The notes under the pieces: generated by a model
What the model was told of the DNA's origin: nothing
What the model saw: the letters and a program-made list of their open reading frames with translations, nothing else
The model's database searches: none
DNA from: Oceanicoccus sp. KOV_DT_Chl
Lineage (GTDB): Bacteria; Pseudomonadota; Gammaproteobacteria; Pseudomonadales; Dasaniaceae
NCBI RefSeq assembly: GCF_900120175.1
Contig: NZ_FQLF01000002.1
Span: forward strand, 1,674,001-1,738,000
Direction of reading: 5' to 3'
Length of the DNA: 64,000 nt
In this document: positions 15,275 through 25,022 of the stretch, one piece after another
Layout: each line of letters opens with the position of its first letter
Position numbering within the stretch: the first letter of the stretch is position 1
Program-made: the position numbers and the translations under genes

Positions 15275-17374
15275 TTACTCAGCGACAGCCAGTGCCAGTG
15301 GTGCTTCTTCCTCGTAAAGATTTTCCTCATCCACTGGTACCATTGACTCTTCTTCAGGCAATTTAAAGCCAGCCACTGACTCACGTAGTTCGTTCGCCAT
15401 ATCAGCCAGATTACCGATCGATCTCGCTGTTGCTGTGGTACCAGAAGAGGTTTGAGTAGTGATTTCCTGGATAACATTCATCGTGTTGGATATATGACCC
15501 GCTGATGATGCTTGCTGACGAGCAGCGTTGGAGATGTTCTGAATCAATTCCGCAAGTTCCTGCGATACTTTCTCGATTTCTTCCAGTGCAGTACCCGCAT
15601 CCTGTGCCAAGCGCGCACCCCGTACCACCTCGGCAGTGGTTTGTTCCATCGAGATAACCGCTTCGTTGGTATCTGACTGGATGGTTTTAACCAGCGCTTC
15701 AATCTGTTTTGTTGCCGCAGAAGAACGTTCCGCAAGGCGCTGTACTTCATCCGCAACTACCGCGAAACCACGACCCGCGTCACCCGCCATCGATGCCTGT
15801 ATCGCCGCGTTCAATGCCAGTATGTTGGTTTGGTCGGCGATGTCGTTAATCAACGATACGATATCCCCGATCTCCTGGGATGATTCACCCAATCGTTTGA
15901 TACGCTTTGAGGTTTCCTGAATCTGCTCACGGATGTTATCCATGCCGTTAATGGTGTTCTGTACCACTTCGGCGCCGGTATTTGCGATGGCAACCGAACG
16001 CTCCGCAACGCTGGCTGATTCCGAAGCGTTTGAAGATACCTGGTCGATGGTCACCGCCATCTCGTTTACCGCCGCGGATGCACCGGCAATTTCTTGCGCC
16101 TGGTGTTCGGACGCTTCGGCTAAGTGCAACGCGGTTGACTGCGATTCCTGTGCCGCCGTCGATACCTTCACCGCTGTATCGTTAATTTGCGATACCAGAA
16201 TCCGCAATTGGTCGATAGTAAAGTTAATCGAGTCAGCAATCGCACCGGTGAAATCCTCGGTTACGGTTGCGGTAGTGGTTAAGTCACCATCTGCCAAGTC
16301 GGCGAGTTCATCGAGTAAACGTAAAATTGCATTCTGGTTTCGCTCGTTGGTTTCACCGGTTTCGCGCAAGCGAGCCTGGGTATTGCGGAATGTTTGAATA
16401 CCGATCATTGCTAAAGAGAACAAGGTCACGCCCAAGAAAAACAGCGCGGTGGTTCCGGTAATTTTACGCTCACTTTCCAGCGTACTGATTTGTTCCGCTA
16501 ACTTACTTGTGGCTTCCATGATTTGCGGTGAATCAACAACGATACCTTCAGCAGCAGTACGTGATTTCAACAGATCGGGAGAAGCCTGGAAAATTTCATC
16601 AACCGAACCACTAACAAATTCAAACAGCTTATTAACTTCTTCCAATGAAACCTGTGCGTCTTTATCGGTTACCCGTGAAATCCGCATGGCCTTATTGCCC
16701 TGCAACATGCCGTTTAGTACCGAACCAAACAAGCTCGCATCAAGGTTAAACTGATCGGCCGCATCTTTAGCAGCAGAACCACCCTGTAACATGTTATCTA
16801 CGTTACGGGCGATACGCTCAGCCAGCCACGACTGCCGCTGAGCCACCGCAACCTGTTCAGCCGGGGCGCGGTTTTCTAATAAAATTTCTACAACGTTGTT
16901 ATATTCCGCCTGTAATTCCGGGATCGATTCATTCAGGGTTTTAGCAACTTCGTGCAAAAATAAAAGTCGCTGGCGGTTATCAACGATAGTGGTCGAAGCG
17001 GTATTTACCTTGTTCCATAACGCATCTAATACGCCTAACTCACTGGATAACATGCTTTGGGGAGACGGCAGTGAAGTGGTGCCGTTCTTTAAAATACCGA
17101 TGGTCTGGTTAAATTTATTACGGGATTTTTCAAGCTCATCAAACGATGCCGCGTCCCCCTCAGTCGCCTGCCGGGAACTGGTCGAGATTTGCTGCGCCAG
17201 TACTCGCAGCTCACCTGTCAGCTCCAAGTAACGGGCATCATAACCCGCATCTCGCAACACGATATAGGCGTTAAAACCGGCGCCAACAATGCCTGCAACC
17301 ATCAGGAACAGGAAAAAACTTATGACTCGGTTGGTAGGCAGCTTGGCGGCTGCACCTCTTGTTTTAGCGTTCAT
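15275..17374 (-). CDS. pilJ: Type IV pilus methyl-accepting chemotaxis protein PilJ
   Basis: PilJ is the inner-membrane receptor of the Pil-Chp system. The 699-residue protein has a first membrane helix at about 17-39, a mostly helical periplasmic region (40-305), a second helix at about 307-328, a HAMP-like segment, and a long coiled-coil signalling domain. The hairpin tip reads [20 protein letters not shown], with the PilJ-type variation [25 protein letters not shown] Shine-Dalgarno precedes the ATG. It sits 178 bp after pilI and 66 bp before pilK. The ligand is unknown; in Pseudomonas it responds to pilus retraction and surface contact. Confidence 0.95.
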   Translation of the reverse strand: MNAKTRGAAAKLPTNRVISFFLFLMVAGIVGAGFNAYIVLRDAGYDARYLELTGELRVLAQQISTSSRQATEGDAASFDELEKSRNKFNQTIGILKNGTTSLPSPQSMLSSELGVLDALWNKVNTASTTIVDNRQRLLFLHEVAKTLNESIPELQAEYNNVVEILLENRAPAEQVAVAQRQSWLAERIARNVDNMLQGGSAAKDAADQFNLDASLFGSVLNGMLQGNKAMRISRVTDKDAQVSLEEVNKLFEFVSGSVDEIFQASPDLLKSRTAAEGIVVDSPQIMEATSKLAEQISTLESERKITGTTALFFLGVTLFSLAMIGIQTFRNTQARLRETGETNERNQNAILRLLDELADLADGDLTTTATVTEDFTGAIADSINFTIDQLRILVSQINDTAVKVSTAAQESQSTALHLAEASEHQAQEIAGASAAVNEMAVTIDQVSSNASESASVAERSVAIANTGAEVVQNTINGMDNIREQIQETSKRIKRLGESSQEIGDIVSLINDIADQTNILALNAAIQASMAGDAGRGFAVVADEVQRLAERSSAATKQIEALVKTIQSDTNEAVISMEQTTAEVVRGARLAQDAGTALEEIEKVSQELAELIQNISNAARQQASSAGHISNTMNVIQEITTQTSSGTTATARSIGNLADMANELRESVAGFKLPEEESMVPVDEENLYEEEAPLALAVAE

Positions 17375-17552
17375 GCCCGGGGCTCCCCGTTAAAAGTTTT
17401 ACTATTTATGTAAACCCTAAAAAGTCAGTTTCGACTTCTCAAAGCCTCGCATCCTTCACAGCCAACGATACTCAAGACTGCATGTTTAATACTGGTATCA
17501 GCCTTGCGACCAATAGCGGCATTCCCTATCCACCTTTACTCATGACAGCGAC

Positions 17553-18088
17553 TTAACTAGCCGCCGCATTATAAAACTCTGCGTTTTGTGCCAATTTATA
17601 AGGACTAAAAACGGACCAGACATAATTGTTGTGCTGGTACGACCCGGCTAAAAATGGCTTCAACGCAGAGACTTCTTCTGGCACTTCCTCACGGAAGCTG
17701 TCCACTGGAATATGTTGCATCCCAAATACTTCATTAACGATTAGGCCGGTATACAAATCACCTAACTCAAGAGCTAGCACCCGTCGATCTTTGCGATTAC
17801 CTGGCACACTGCCAAAAAATCGCTCCAAATCAATCAAGGGTAATAAGCGTCCACGAACATTTGACACCCCCTGCACCCAAGGCTGCACGCCTGGCAAACG
17901 CGTCGATGGCGGCTGGGCTAAAATTTCTACCACCTCTCCCATTGGTGCGATAAACCGATAACCACCAAGGGTAAAGCCGATACCAGACCAGTGCGGCTTA
18001 ATGTCTGCCTGCTCGGGCAAACCCGCGCACTTGAGACACTGCGCTGGGCGATATCAAGCAAGGCCGCAAAAGGTTCCAGTTCACTCAT
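17553..18088 (-). CDS. pilI: CheW-like adaptor PilI (one apparent base loss near 18038)
   Basis: PilI couples PilJ to ChpA. Read from ATG 18088 the frame gives MSELEPFAALLDIAQRS and then drifts. The frame that carries the CheW body (LKCAGLPEQADIKPHWSGIG through WSVFSPYKLAQNAEF) joins if one base is added near 18036-18041. The restored protein has 178 residues, the usual PilI length, and the upstream part is itself PilI-like, so the break is a single-base loss, not a late start. Taken literally, only a 155-residue internal ATG form at 18020 would be made. The gene lies between pilH and pilJ. Sequencing error is the likeliest explanation. Confidence 0.88.
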
Positions 18089-18118
18089 CAATCTTGTCCC
18101 CGTCGTCAGTCTTTGGGT

Positions 18119-18481
18119 CTAGCCCAACACATCAGCAATTGCTGACATTAGGGCGTTATCATCCACCGGCTTCGTCAAATAACCTTTTGCTCCCTGACGC
18201 TGTCCCCACAGGCGGTCGGTTTCCTGATCCTTGGTGGTGACAATAATCACGGGAATGTGACTGGTAGTCGCATGCTTACTCAATTGGCGAGTGGCTTGGA
18301 AGCCATTCAAGCCCGGCATCACGATATCCATAAGTACTACATCGGGCAAAGTCTCTTTAGCTTTAGCAACACCGTCTTCACCACTTACCGCAGTTATGAC
18401 TTCATGGCCATGTCTATCAAGAATCGTGGTCATCTTGTGGGTTTCCGTCGGTGAATCATCGACGATCAGCACTCGTGCCAT
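18119..18481 (-). CDS. pilH: Response regulator PilH (single receiver domain)
   Basis: A 120-residue CheY-like protein that receives phosphate from ChpA and favours pilus retraction or acts as a phosphate sink. Receiver features: acidic pocket VLIVDDSPTE, phospho-acceptor Asp in PDVVLMDIVMPGLNG, the switch Thr in IIVTTKDQ and the Lys in GYLTKPV. No output domain. The extra loop DRLWGQRQGAKGY is typical of PilH and separates it from PilG. It lies between pilG and pilI, 30 bp before pilI. Confidence 0.93.
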   Translation of the reverse strand: MARVLIVDDSPTETHKMTTILDRHGHEVITAVSGEDGVAKAKETLPDVVLMDIVMPGLNGFQATRQLSKHATTSHIPVIIVTTKDQETDRLWGQRQGAKGYLTKPVDDNALMSAIADVLG

Positions 18482-18574
18482 ATTTCCTCCACTTCACAAG
18501 CTATTACAGCTAGAAATTATTGTTATTTCTTGCTCGCACACAAACGCCCGAACAAGGCAAGGTAGCTGGTATTA

Positions 18575-18960
18575 CTAGGCAGCACCAACATGGGCTTGAA
18601 TTGCACCCAATAATTCATTTTTACTAAAAGGCTTGGTCAGGTACTCATCGGACCCACAATTCGCCCTTTAGCCTTATCAAATAAGCCATCTTTACTGGAT
18701 AGCATAATCACCGGGGTTTTTTTGAATTCGCTGTTGTTCTTAATCAGCGCGCAGGTCTGATAACCATCCAGACGCGGCATCATAATGTCGACAAAAATAA
18801 TATCCGGCTTGCTATCGGCAATTTTGGCCAGCGCATCAAAGCCATCTGTCGCAGTAAACACCTCACAACCTACTTTCTGTAAGAGCGTTTCAGCAGTGCG
18901 ACGAATCGTTTTACTGTCATCGATTACCATGACTTTCAAATTTTCGAAATTTCCTTCCAT
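18575..18960 (-). CDS. pilG: Response regulator PilG (one apparent base loss near 18651)
   Basis: PilG is the receiver-only regulator that promotes pilus extension and is the first gene of the pil-chp operon. The frame from ATG 18960 shows VMVIDDSKTIRRTAE, the phospho-Asp in IIFVDIMMPRLDGYQ and MLSSKDGLFDKAKGRIVG, then ends early. Adding one base after GGT at 18652 continues as SDEYLTKPFSKNELLGAIQA and stops at 18575, giving 128 residues and recovering the invariant Lys of the TKPF motif. The break would remove the last helix and that lysine, so a functional truncated protein is unlikely. A sequencing indel is the simplest explanation. Confidence 0.88.
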
Positions 18961-19401
18961 ACCCTAGACCTTAAATGCTGACGAATTGGGGCTTATTGAA
19001 CGAGTCTGGTCATTTAATGAACATATCGACACAAACACAGTGGAAACAGCTTTTAATATTTAACATAGATTCCAGCTTTTCGCCATAAACTACGGATAAA
19101 TATAGTAAAACTGCTTATTATAACTTTTTACTTAAGTCTTGCTTTGCGATCTTTAGCGTCGTAACGTAATGGCCAAATTACAAAACAGGCTCATAACCTA
19201 AACCAATAATGAGTATAGAAGCGGATGCGCAGATCGCCCAATGGATAAGTGAGAAACTGCTAGCAACTCCGAAAAAAAATGGGCTACTTTAGATAAAATT
19301 ATCATCACAGCCCTTTATTTCGGCCAAAGCTGGCATCACATAAGCAAAAAGCTGTATTTATCTACTAGCAGTAAACACAAAAAGCCAACACAGAGCATAC
19401 T
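18961..19401. other. Divergent intergenic region between pilG and gshB
   Basis: This 441-bp region separates the leftward pil-chp operon from the rightward gshB gene and should hold both promoters. It is AT-rich. I could not settle on a convincing -35/-10 pair. A 27-codon frame (19208-19291) is present but has no ribosome-binding site. No RNA gene or repeat was recognised. Confidence 0.5.
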
Positions 19402-20351
19402 ATGACAATCCGCCTCGGGGTCGTAATGGACCCAATCGAAACCATTACCTACAAAAAAGACACTACTTTGGCCATGTTATGGGCCGCCAGTGAGCGGGGC
19501 TGGCAATTACACTATATGCGACAGTCTGACTTGTACCTCAATGGCGGGGAACCGCGAGCCAAGATTCGCTCATTACAGGTATTTAGAGACCCAGACCATT
19601 ATTACGAGCTGGGTGAGACCGAGGACATCAACTTGGGCGATCTCGATGTCGTACTCATGCGCAAAGATCCTCCCTTCGACAATGAGTTTATTTATAGCAC
19701 CTATATACTCGAAGCCGCTGAGCAACTGGGCACCCTAATTGTTAACAAGCCTCAAAGCCTGCGTGACTGCAATGAAAAAATCTTTGCGACCCGGTTTCCA
19801 GACTGCTGCCCACCCTTAATTGTCAGCAAAGATGACGAGCGATTACGCGACTTCCACCGCCAGCACGGCGATGTAATCTATAAACCGTTAGACGGGATGG
19901 GGGCACGGGAATCTTTAGAGTCAAAGAAGACGGCAACAATCTGGGCGCCATTCTGGAAACCCTGACCGAATACGGCCGCACCTCCATCATGGCACAAAAA
20001 TACCTACCGCAAATTGTCGATGGCGATAAGCGCATCCTGCTGGTCAATGGCGAAGCTATCGATTACTGCCTGGCGCGCATTCCGGCGAAGGGCGAAGTGC
20101 GCGGTAATTTGGCGGCCGGCGGCACCGGTCGCGCCCAGCCACTATCAGAACGAGATCGCTGGATTGCGAACCAGGTCGGCCCCATCGTCAAAGAGAAAGG
20201 GTTATTATTTGTCGGGCTGGATGTGATCGGGGATTACCTGACTGAAGTGAATGTCACCAGTCCCACCTGCGTGCGCGAGATAGATGATCAATTCGGAACT
20301 AACATCGCCGATAAATTGATGGACTGCATTGCCAGCAAGCTTTCGAAGTAA
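19402..20351 (+). CDS. gshB: Glutathione synthetase (one apparent base loss in a G run near 19901)
   Basis: GshB joins glycine to gamma-glutamylcysteine with ATP in the cytosol. The frame from ATG 19402 ([20 protein letters not shown]) carries the N-terminal and central domains up to YKPLDGMG. The run of five G at 19899-19903 should be six: adding one gives [15 protein letters not shown] and continues through [13 protein letters not shown] and [14 protein letters not shown] to the stop at 20351. The repaired protein has 316 residues, the family length. Without repair the ATP-grasp domain is cut. It is followed by tonB, yqgE and ruvX, the conserved order next to pilG in Pseudomonas. Confidence 0.92.
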
Positions 20352-20425
20352 AGCTGACAACTGTGCACAAGCAACTAAACTTAAGGGCTATCAGTCAACT
20401 GTAGTCACCACTGTAAAAACGAAAT

Positions 20426-21324
20426 ATGGCCAATATCGCTGCAAGCTATAACGCTATCGACATTCAGGAACTCAGTCATGACCGCCTGGGCTTTACGTTC
20501 TGTCTAGCGCTGGCGTTACATGCTGCACTGATTCTAGGCATTACCTTCAGCCAAACCGAGCGCACTGTTGCTGCGCCCAAGCTCGAAATTACACTGGCGC
20601 AACACCGCAGCCAACAGGCACCCGACGAGGCCGATTTTCTAGCCCAGCATAACCAGCAAGGTAGCGGCACCCTTGAAGAAAAAGCCATGCTTACCACCAA
20701 AGAGCTTGCCGACTTTCAGGATACGCAAATTCAGGACGTAGCCAAACAACAGCAAAGCAGCCAAAGCCAAGCCCAACAAGCCATCACTACGCAACTCACC
20801 AGCAGCCTTAGCGACCAACAAACGCAACAGCAAATTGAACAAAATTTTGAGCGCGATCAGGATCAAGCCCGAACAATGAACTCACGATTCAACAACGCAG
20901 TCGTGAAATCGCCAGTCTGCAAGCGAAGCTGGACATTCAGGAATATGCCTATGCGAAGCGCCCGCGTATACATCGCCTTACATCCGTTGCTGCCAAGCAA
21001 TCGGATGATGCCATGTACTTACACAACTGGCGCACCAAGGTGGAAGCGATTGGCAATCAACATTACCCCAGCAAGGCTAAAAGTAAGCAACTATACGGGG
21101 ATTTAAGGATGGTGGTTTCGCTATTGCCCAATGGTGAAGTACATCGGGTCAAAATTTTAAAATCTTCCGGCCATAAAGTGCTTGATCAAGCCGCAATAAA
21201 AATCGTCCACCTCGCTGCCCCTTATGACCCCTTCCCCACCCAAATGCAAAATAGTGTCGATGTGCTGGAAATTATCCGCACCTGGCGTTTTCATAAAGAT
21301 CGCCTGTCTTCAAGTAATACCTAA
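20426..21324 (+). CDS. tonB: TonB-family energy transducer (one apparent base loss near 20876)
   Basis: TonB proteins carry proton-motive energy to outer-membrane receptors. The first frame has a cytoplasmic lead, a membrane helix (FTFCLALALHAALILGITFS, about 28-47) and a Gln-rich periplasmic linker. After AGCCCGAACAATGAA the homologous frame changes; one extra A in ACAATGAAC joins it to ELTIQQRSREIASLQAKLD and the C-terminal TonB domain (LRMVVSLLPNGEVHRVKILK, DVLEIIRTWRF), ending at 21324 with 299 residues. In Pseudomonas the tonB gene at this place (tonB3) is linked to twitching motility. The linker here is Gln-rich instead of Pro-rich, as in some TonB3-like proteins. Confidence 0.85.
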
Positions 21325-21479
21325 TAAATAACTAAAAATTATTGGCATTTTCACCGACATCTCTAAGACCAGCATTTTCTATAACAAAACATTCCTTCAA
21401 ATAAGCAATTAATGCATTTTTTTATCTTTACTCACAATTAACACTTGTCTTCATCTCTGCGCGCCCCAATAATCCAGTT

Positions 21480-22052
21480 ATGGATAAATTAAGTAGTGCA
21501 AACAGTTTAAAAGACCACTTCCTGATAGCCATGCCGACTATCACTGACGGCCTATTCGCCAACAGTATTACTTACATCTGCGAACACAATGACCAAGGCG
21601 CGATGGGCATTGTCATTAATCACCCGCTGGATCTCAGCCTCGACGAAATTTTCCAGCATCTGGAAATTAATGATATCCAGGGCCCTCACAGTGACCAGAT
21701 ACTCGCCGGTGGTCCAGTACACATGGATCGCGGCTTTGTTTTGCATCGCACTACTGAACAGGAATGGGATTCCACTATTCGCATTTCTGGCCAAGTCGCA
21801 CTGACTACCTCGCAAGATATTCTTACCGCTATCGCTCATGATCAGGGTCCGGTCGATAGCATTGTGGCGCTGGGTTATGCTGGTTGGAGCGCAGGCCAAT
21901 TAGAAATAGAACTCGCTGACAATGCCTGGTTAACTGTGCCAGCCGATAGCGATATTATTTTTAATACGCCTGTAGAGTTACGCGCCAAAGCGGCTGCCGC
22001 ACAAATGGGCGTGGACCTGGCACTAATCTCTCCCCAGGCAGGGCATGCCTAA
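21480..22052 (+). CDS. yqgE: YqgE/AlgH family protein (UPF0301)
   Basis: A 190-residue cytosolic protein of the YqgE/AlgH family, whose biochemical role is unknown; AlgH was named for an effect on alginate genes in Pseudomonas. Conserved blocks seen: NHFLIAMP-like KDHFLIAMPTITDGLFANS, ITYICEHNDQGAMGIVINHP and the LGYAGWSAGQLEIELADNAW motif. The stop at 22050-22052 is three bases from the start of ruvX, the typical partner, so the two are probably translated from one mRNA. Confidence 0.93.
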   Translation: MDKLSSANSLKDHFLIAMPTITDGLFANSITYICEHNDQGAMGIVINHPLDLSLDEIFQHLEINDIQGPHSDQILAGGPVHMDRGFVLHRTTEQEWDSTIRISGQVALTTSQDILTAIAHDQGPVDSIVALGYAGWSAGQLEIELADNAWLTVPADSDIIFNTPVELRAKAAAAQMGVDLALISPQAGHA

Positions 22053-22055
22053 GGC

Positions 22056-22502
22056 ATGTCTGACAATAAACGTCCATTACTAGACGCAAAATCTATTCTT
22101 TGTTTTGACTATGGCACCAAATCCATCGGCGTTGCCATTGGCCAGTCCATCACCCAAACTGCAAACCCACTGATCGATTTAAAAGCACAAGATGGTATTC
22201 CAAGTTGGGAAGAAATAAAAAAAATTCTCGATGAATGGCGACCAGACTTATTACTTATTGGCTTGCCATTAAACATGGATGGCAGCGAATCTGAACTCAG
22301 TACTCGCGCTAAAAAATTCGCCAACCGTTTACATGGTCGCTTTGGTTTACCCATTGCGATGGCTGACGAACGCTTAAGTAGTTTTGCCGCCAAAGGAGAA
22401 ATTATTCAGCAAACGGGCTCGCGGGATTTTAAGAAAAATAATGTGGACAGTTTAGCCGCAAAAATAATTCTAGAAAGCTGGTTTACCGAACACGGCCAAT
22501 AA
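22056..22502 (+). CDS. ruvX: Putative Holliday junction resolvase / pre-16S rRNA nuclease
   Basis: YqgF/RuvX, 148 residues, has an RNase H-like fold and is implicated in maturation of the 5' end of 16S rRNA. Motifs seen: CFDYGTKSIGVAIG (first acidic residue, near residue 18), LLLIGLPLNMDGSES, and ADERLSSFAAK with the second acidic site. It is coupled to yqgE upstream. In Pseudomonas pyrR, pyrB and pyrC follow; here pilU follows directly on the other strand. Confidence 0.93.
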   Translation: MSDNKRPLLDAKSILCFDYGTKSIGVAIGQSITQTANPLIDLKAQDGIPSWEEIKKILDEWRPDLLLIGLPLNMDGSESELSTRAKKFANRLHGRFGLPIAMADERLSSFAAKGEIIQQTGSRDFKKNNVDSLAAKIILESWFTEHGQ

Positions 22503-22550
22503 AGATCGCGCTAACATGCCTGTTCTTATCAAAGAATCATTGTAGATACA

Positions 22551-23702
22551 CTAACGCTTAAAGTTTTGTCCTCTGTCTTGCTCACTTTCATCTTCCAATG
22601 ATAAATCCCCGGCAATCGCATCTAATTGTGACGGGCTATTTTCATCGCCTAACTTGATCATCAAGCGTAAATCATTGGCCGAATCCGCATGCGCTAATGC
22701 ATCCTCGTAAGTAATTTCGCCAGCTTTATATAATTCATACAAGGCCTGATCGAAAGTTTGCATACCATTATCGTTAGACTTACTCATCAAATCTTTCAAC
22801 GAATGTACTTCACCTTTGCGAATTAAATCCTGTGCTAAAGGTGTATTAATTAATACTTCTACACAAGAGCGACGGCCTTTACCATCAGGCGTAGGAATTA
22901 ACTGCTGAGCAACCATTGCCCGCAAGTTCAACGATAAATCCATCCATAGTTGCGAGTGTCTATCCGCAGGGAAAAAATGCAAAATTCTATCCAGCGCCTG
23001 ATTGGCATTGTTCGCATGCAAAGTACACAAACATAAGTGGCCGGTTTCAGCAAAAGTTATAGCGTGCTCCATGGTTTCACGACTACGTACCTCACCAATC
23101 ATGATTACGTCAGGCGCTTGTCGCAACATATTTTTCAAGCCAATTTCAAAGCTCGAGGTATCAATACCCACTTCACGCTGGGTCACAATACACCCCTCAT
23201 GCTGATGAATATATTCAATCGGATCTTCAACTGAAATAATATGACCTTTGGAATTGCGATTGCGGTGACCAATCATCGCGGCCAAGGAAGTTGATTTACC
23301 CGCACCCGTGGCACCCACAAACACGACTAAGCCGCGCTTAATCATCGCCAAATCTTTAATAACATCTGGCAAACCTAAATCTTCAATCCGCGGAATAGTC
23401 GTTTCGATCCTGCGCAATACCATACCGGCCAAATTGCGTTGGTAAAAAGCACTCACCCGAAAGCGGCCAATACCTCTGGCGCTAATAGCAAAGTTACACT
23501 CTTTATCGCGAACAAAATCCCGACGCTGGGATTCATTCATTACCCCAAGCACAGTCTCGCGTGTTTTCTCCGGGCTTAGCGGACTCGTAGTGACCGGCAC
23601 CACGCGACCATGGACTTTGATTGACGGGGGTACTCCAGCGGTAATAAAAAGATCCGAGGCGCCTTTTTCAACGACGATTTGTAACAGCTTATCAATATCC
23701 AC
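22551..23702 (-). CDS. pilU: Type IV pilus retraction ATPase PilU
   Basis: PilU is a hexameric AAA-type ATPase that helps PilT retract pili at the inner-membrane base. The 383-residue protein has Walker A GATGAGKST (130-138), the Asp box EDPIEYIHQH, Walker B DVIMIGE (198-204) and the His box ETGHLCLCTLHA. The C-terminal acidic tail beyond residue 345 is typical of PilU. The start codon is GTG (23702-23700), with GGAG 6 bases upstream. It lies 98 bp after pilT, with a strong hairpin between them. Confidence 0.95.
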   Translation of the reverse strand: MDIDKLLQIVVEKGASDLFITAGVPPSIKVHGRVVPVTTSPLSPEKTRETVLGVMNESQRRDFVRDKECNFAISARGIGRFRVSAFYQRNLAGMVLRRIETTIPRIEDLGLPDVIKDLAMIKRGLVVFVGATGAGKSTSLAAMIGHRNRNSKGHIISVEDPIEYIHQHEGCIVTQREVGIDTSSFEIGLKNMLRQAPDVIMIGEVRSRETMEHAITFAETGHLCLCTLHANNANQALDRILHFFPADRHSQLWMDLSLNLRAMVAQQLIPTPDGKGRRSCVEVLINTPLAQDLIRKGEVHSLKDLMSKSNDNGMQTFDQALYELYKAGEITYEDALAHADSANDLRLMIKLGDENSPSQLDAIAGDLSLEDESEQDRGQNFKR

Positions 23703-23713
23703 GATGTGCTCCA

Positions 23714-23743
23714 GTGACTGTCGTTCAGTTTCACGACAGTCAC
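23714..23743. promoter_or_regulatory. Perfect 11-bp hairpin just before the pilU start
   Basis: GTGACTGTCGT (23714-23724) pairs exactly with ACGACAGTCAC (23733-23743) around an eight-base loop. On the transcribed minus strand it ends only 3 bases before the GGAG that serves the pilU GTG start, with no T run after it. It is thus placed to affect pilU translation, mRNA cleavage or stability. Read on the plus strand it is followed by an AT-rich stretch. Confidence 0.6.
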
Positions 23744-23800
23744 AATAATTTTTCTATCTATTTTGTTTATTAATTGCGCTTTAACTTAATAAGAATGTAT

Positions 23801-24835
23801 TTAAAAGTTTTCCGGGAAGCGCGCTTTCAGTCTTGCAACATCACGAGCAATCAAACGCTTATCTATTAAGTCAGATAAACATTGATCCATAGTCTGCATT
23901 CCCGCGGAGCCACCAGTTTGAATAGCTGAGTACATCTGTGCCACTTTATCTTCACGAATCAAATTACGAATAGCTGACGTCCCAATCATAATTTCATGGG
24001 CAGCGATACGACCGCCGCCGACTTTTTTCAATAGCGTTTGAGCAATAACCGCCTGCAATGATTCCGACAACATCGACCGTACCATTGATTTTTCTTCTGC
24101 TGGAAACACGTCAATAATACGGTCAATGGTTTTTGCCGCTGAGGTGGTGTGCAATGTACCGAATACCAAGTGGCCGGTTTCTGCGGCGGTCATTGCCAAA
24201 CGGATAGTTTCCAAATCCCGTAATTCACCTACCAGAATAATATCGGGATCTTCCCGCAGCGCTGAGCGCAACGCTTCATTAAAGCCGTGAGTATCACGAT
24301 GTACTTCACGCTGGTTAACCAAACACTTCTTGGATTCGTGCACAAATTCGATCGGGTCCTCTATGGTTAATACATGTTCGTATTTATTGTCATTAATAAA
24401 GTCCATCATCGCTGCCAGCGTAGTGGATTTACCCGAGCCAGTTGGCCCAGTCACCAATACCAAGCCCCGCGGCACCATGGAGATATCGCGAAATACCTGC
24501 CCCATACCCAGATCTTCCATCGACAAGACTTTGGAAGGGATAGTCCTGAACACAGCACCCGCACCGCGGTTCTGGTTAAAGGCATTAACCCGGAAGCGCG
24601 CCACACCAGGTACTTCGAAGGAGAAATCCGTCTCCAGAAATTCTTCATAGTCTTTGCGCTGCTTATCATTCATGATTTCATAAATCAGGCCGTGTACCTG
24701 TTTATGCTCCATCGGTGGCAAGTTAATCCGGCGCACGTCGCCATCCACACGAATCATCGGCGGTAGCCCCGCAGACAAATGTAAATCGGAAGCGCCTTGT
24801 TTGGCACTAAAGGCTAACAGCTCGGTAATATCCAT
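23801..24835 (-). CDS. pilT: Type IV pilus retraction ATPase PilT
   Basis: PilT powers pilus retraction and twitching. From ATG 24835 (MDITELLAFSAKQGASDLHL) the protein is 344 residues, the exact Pseudomonas length, and AAGGAT lies just upstream; an earlier in-frame start at 24859 is less likely. Motifs: Walker A GPTGSGKST (130-138), Asp box EDPIEFVHES, Walker B DIILVGE (198-204), His box ETGHLVFGTLHT and the PilT hallmark SAIRNLIRED near residue 290. It is first of a pilT-pilU pair, divergent from yggS. Confidence 0.97.
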   Translation of the reverse strand: MDITELLAFSAKQGASDLHLSAGLPPMIRVDGDVRRINLPPMEHKQVHGLIYEIMNDKQRKDYEEFLETDFSFEVPGVARFRVNAFNQNRGAGAVFRTIPSKVLSMEDLGMGQVFRDISMVPRGLVLVTGPTGSGKSTTLAAMMDFINDNKYEHVLTIEDPIEFVHESKKCLVNQREVHRDTHGFNEALRSALREDPDIILVGELRDLETIRLAMTAAETGHLVFGTLHTTSAAKTIDRIIDVFPAEEKSMVRSMLSESLQAVIAQTLLKKVGGGRIAAHEIMIGTSAIRNLIREDKVAQMYSAIQTGGSAGMQTMDQCLSDLIDKRLIARDVARLKARFPENF

Positions 24836-25022
24836 GATAATCCTTAGGTTTAACGTCAATTAATACGAAGCGGCAGATGACACAGCGTTAATAACAACCG
24901 TTGAGTATAATGCAGCTTCAGTAACACGCATGGGTGACTGCACAACCGTGCCGCCATTTGTGAATCAGTGCACGGTTTAGTCATCACACTCACTTAGCTT
25001 AGCGGAGCTAGCAACAATACGT

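Noticed and set aside
19208-19291. 27-codon frame between pilG and gshB
   Set aside because: No Shine-Dalgarno, no recognisable sequence, and it sits in a region that must hold promoters. Chance is more likely.
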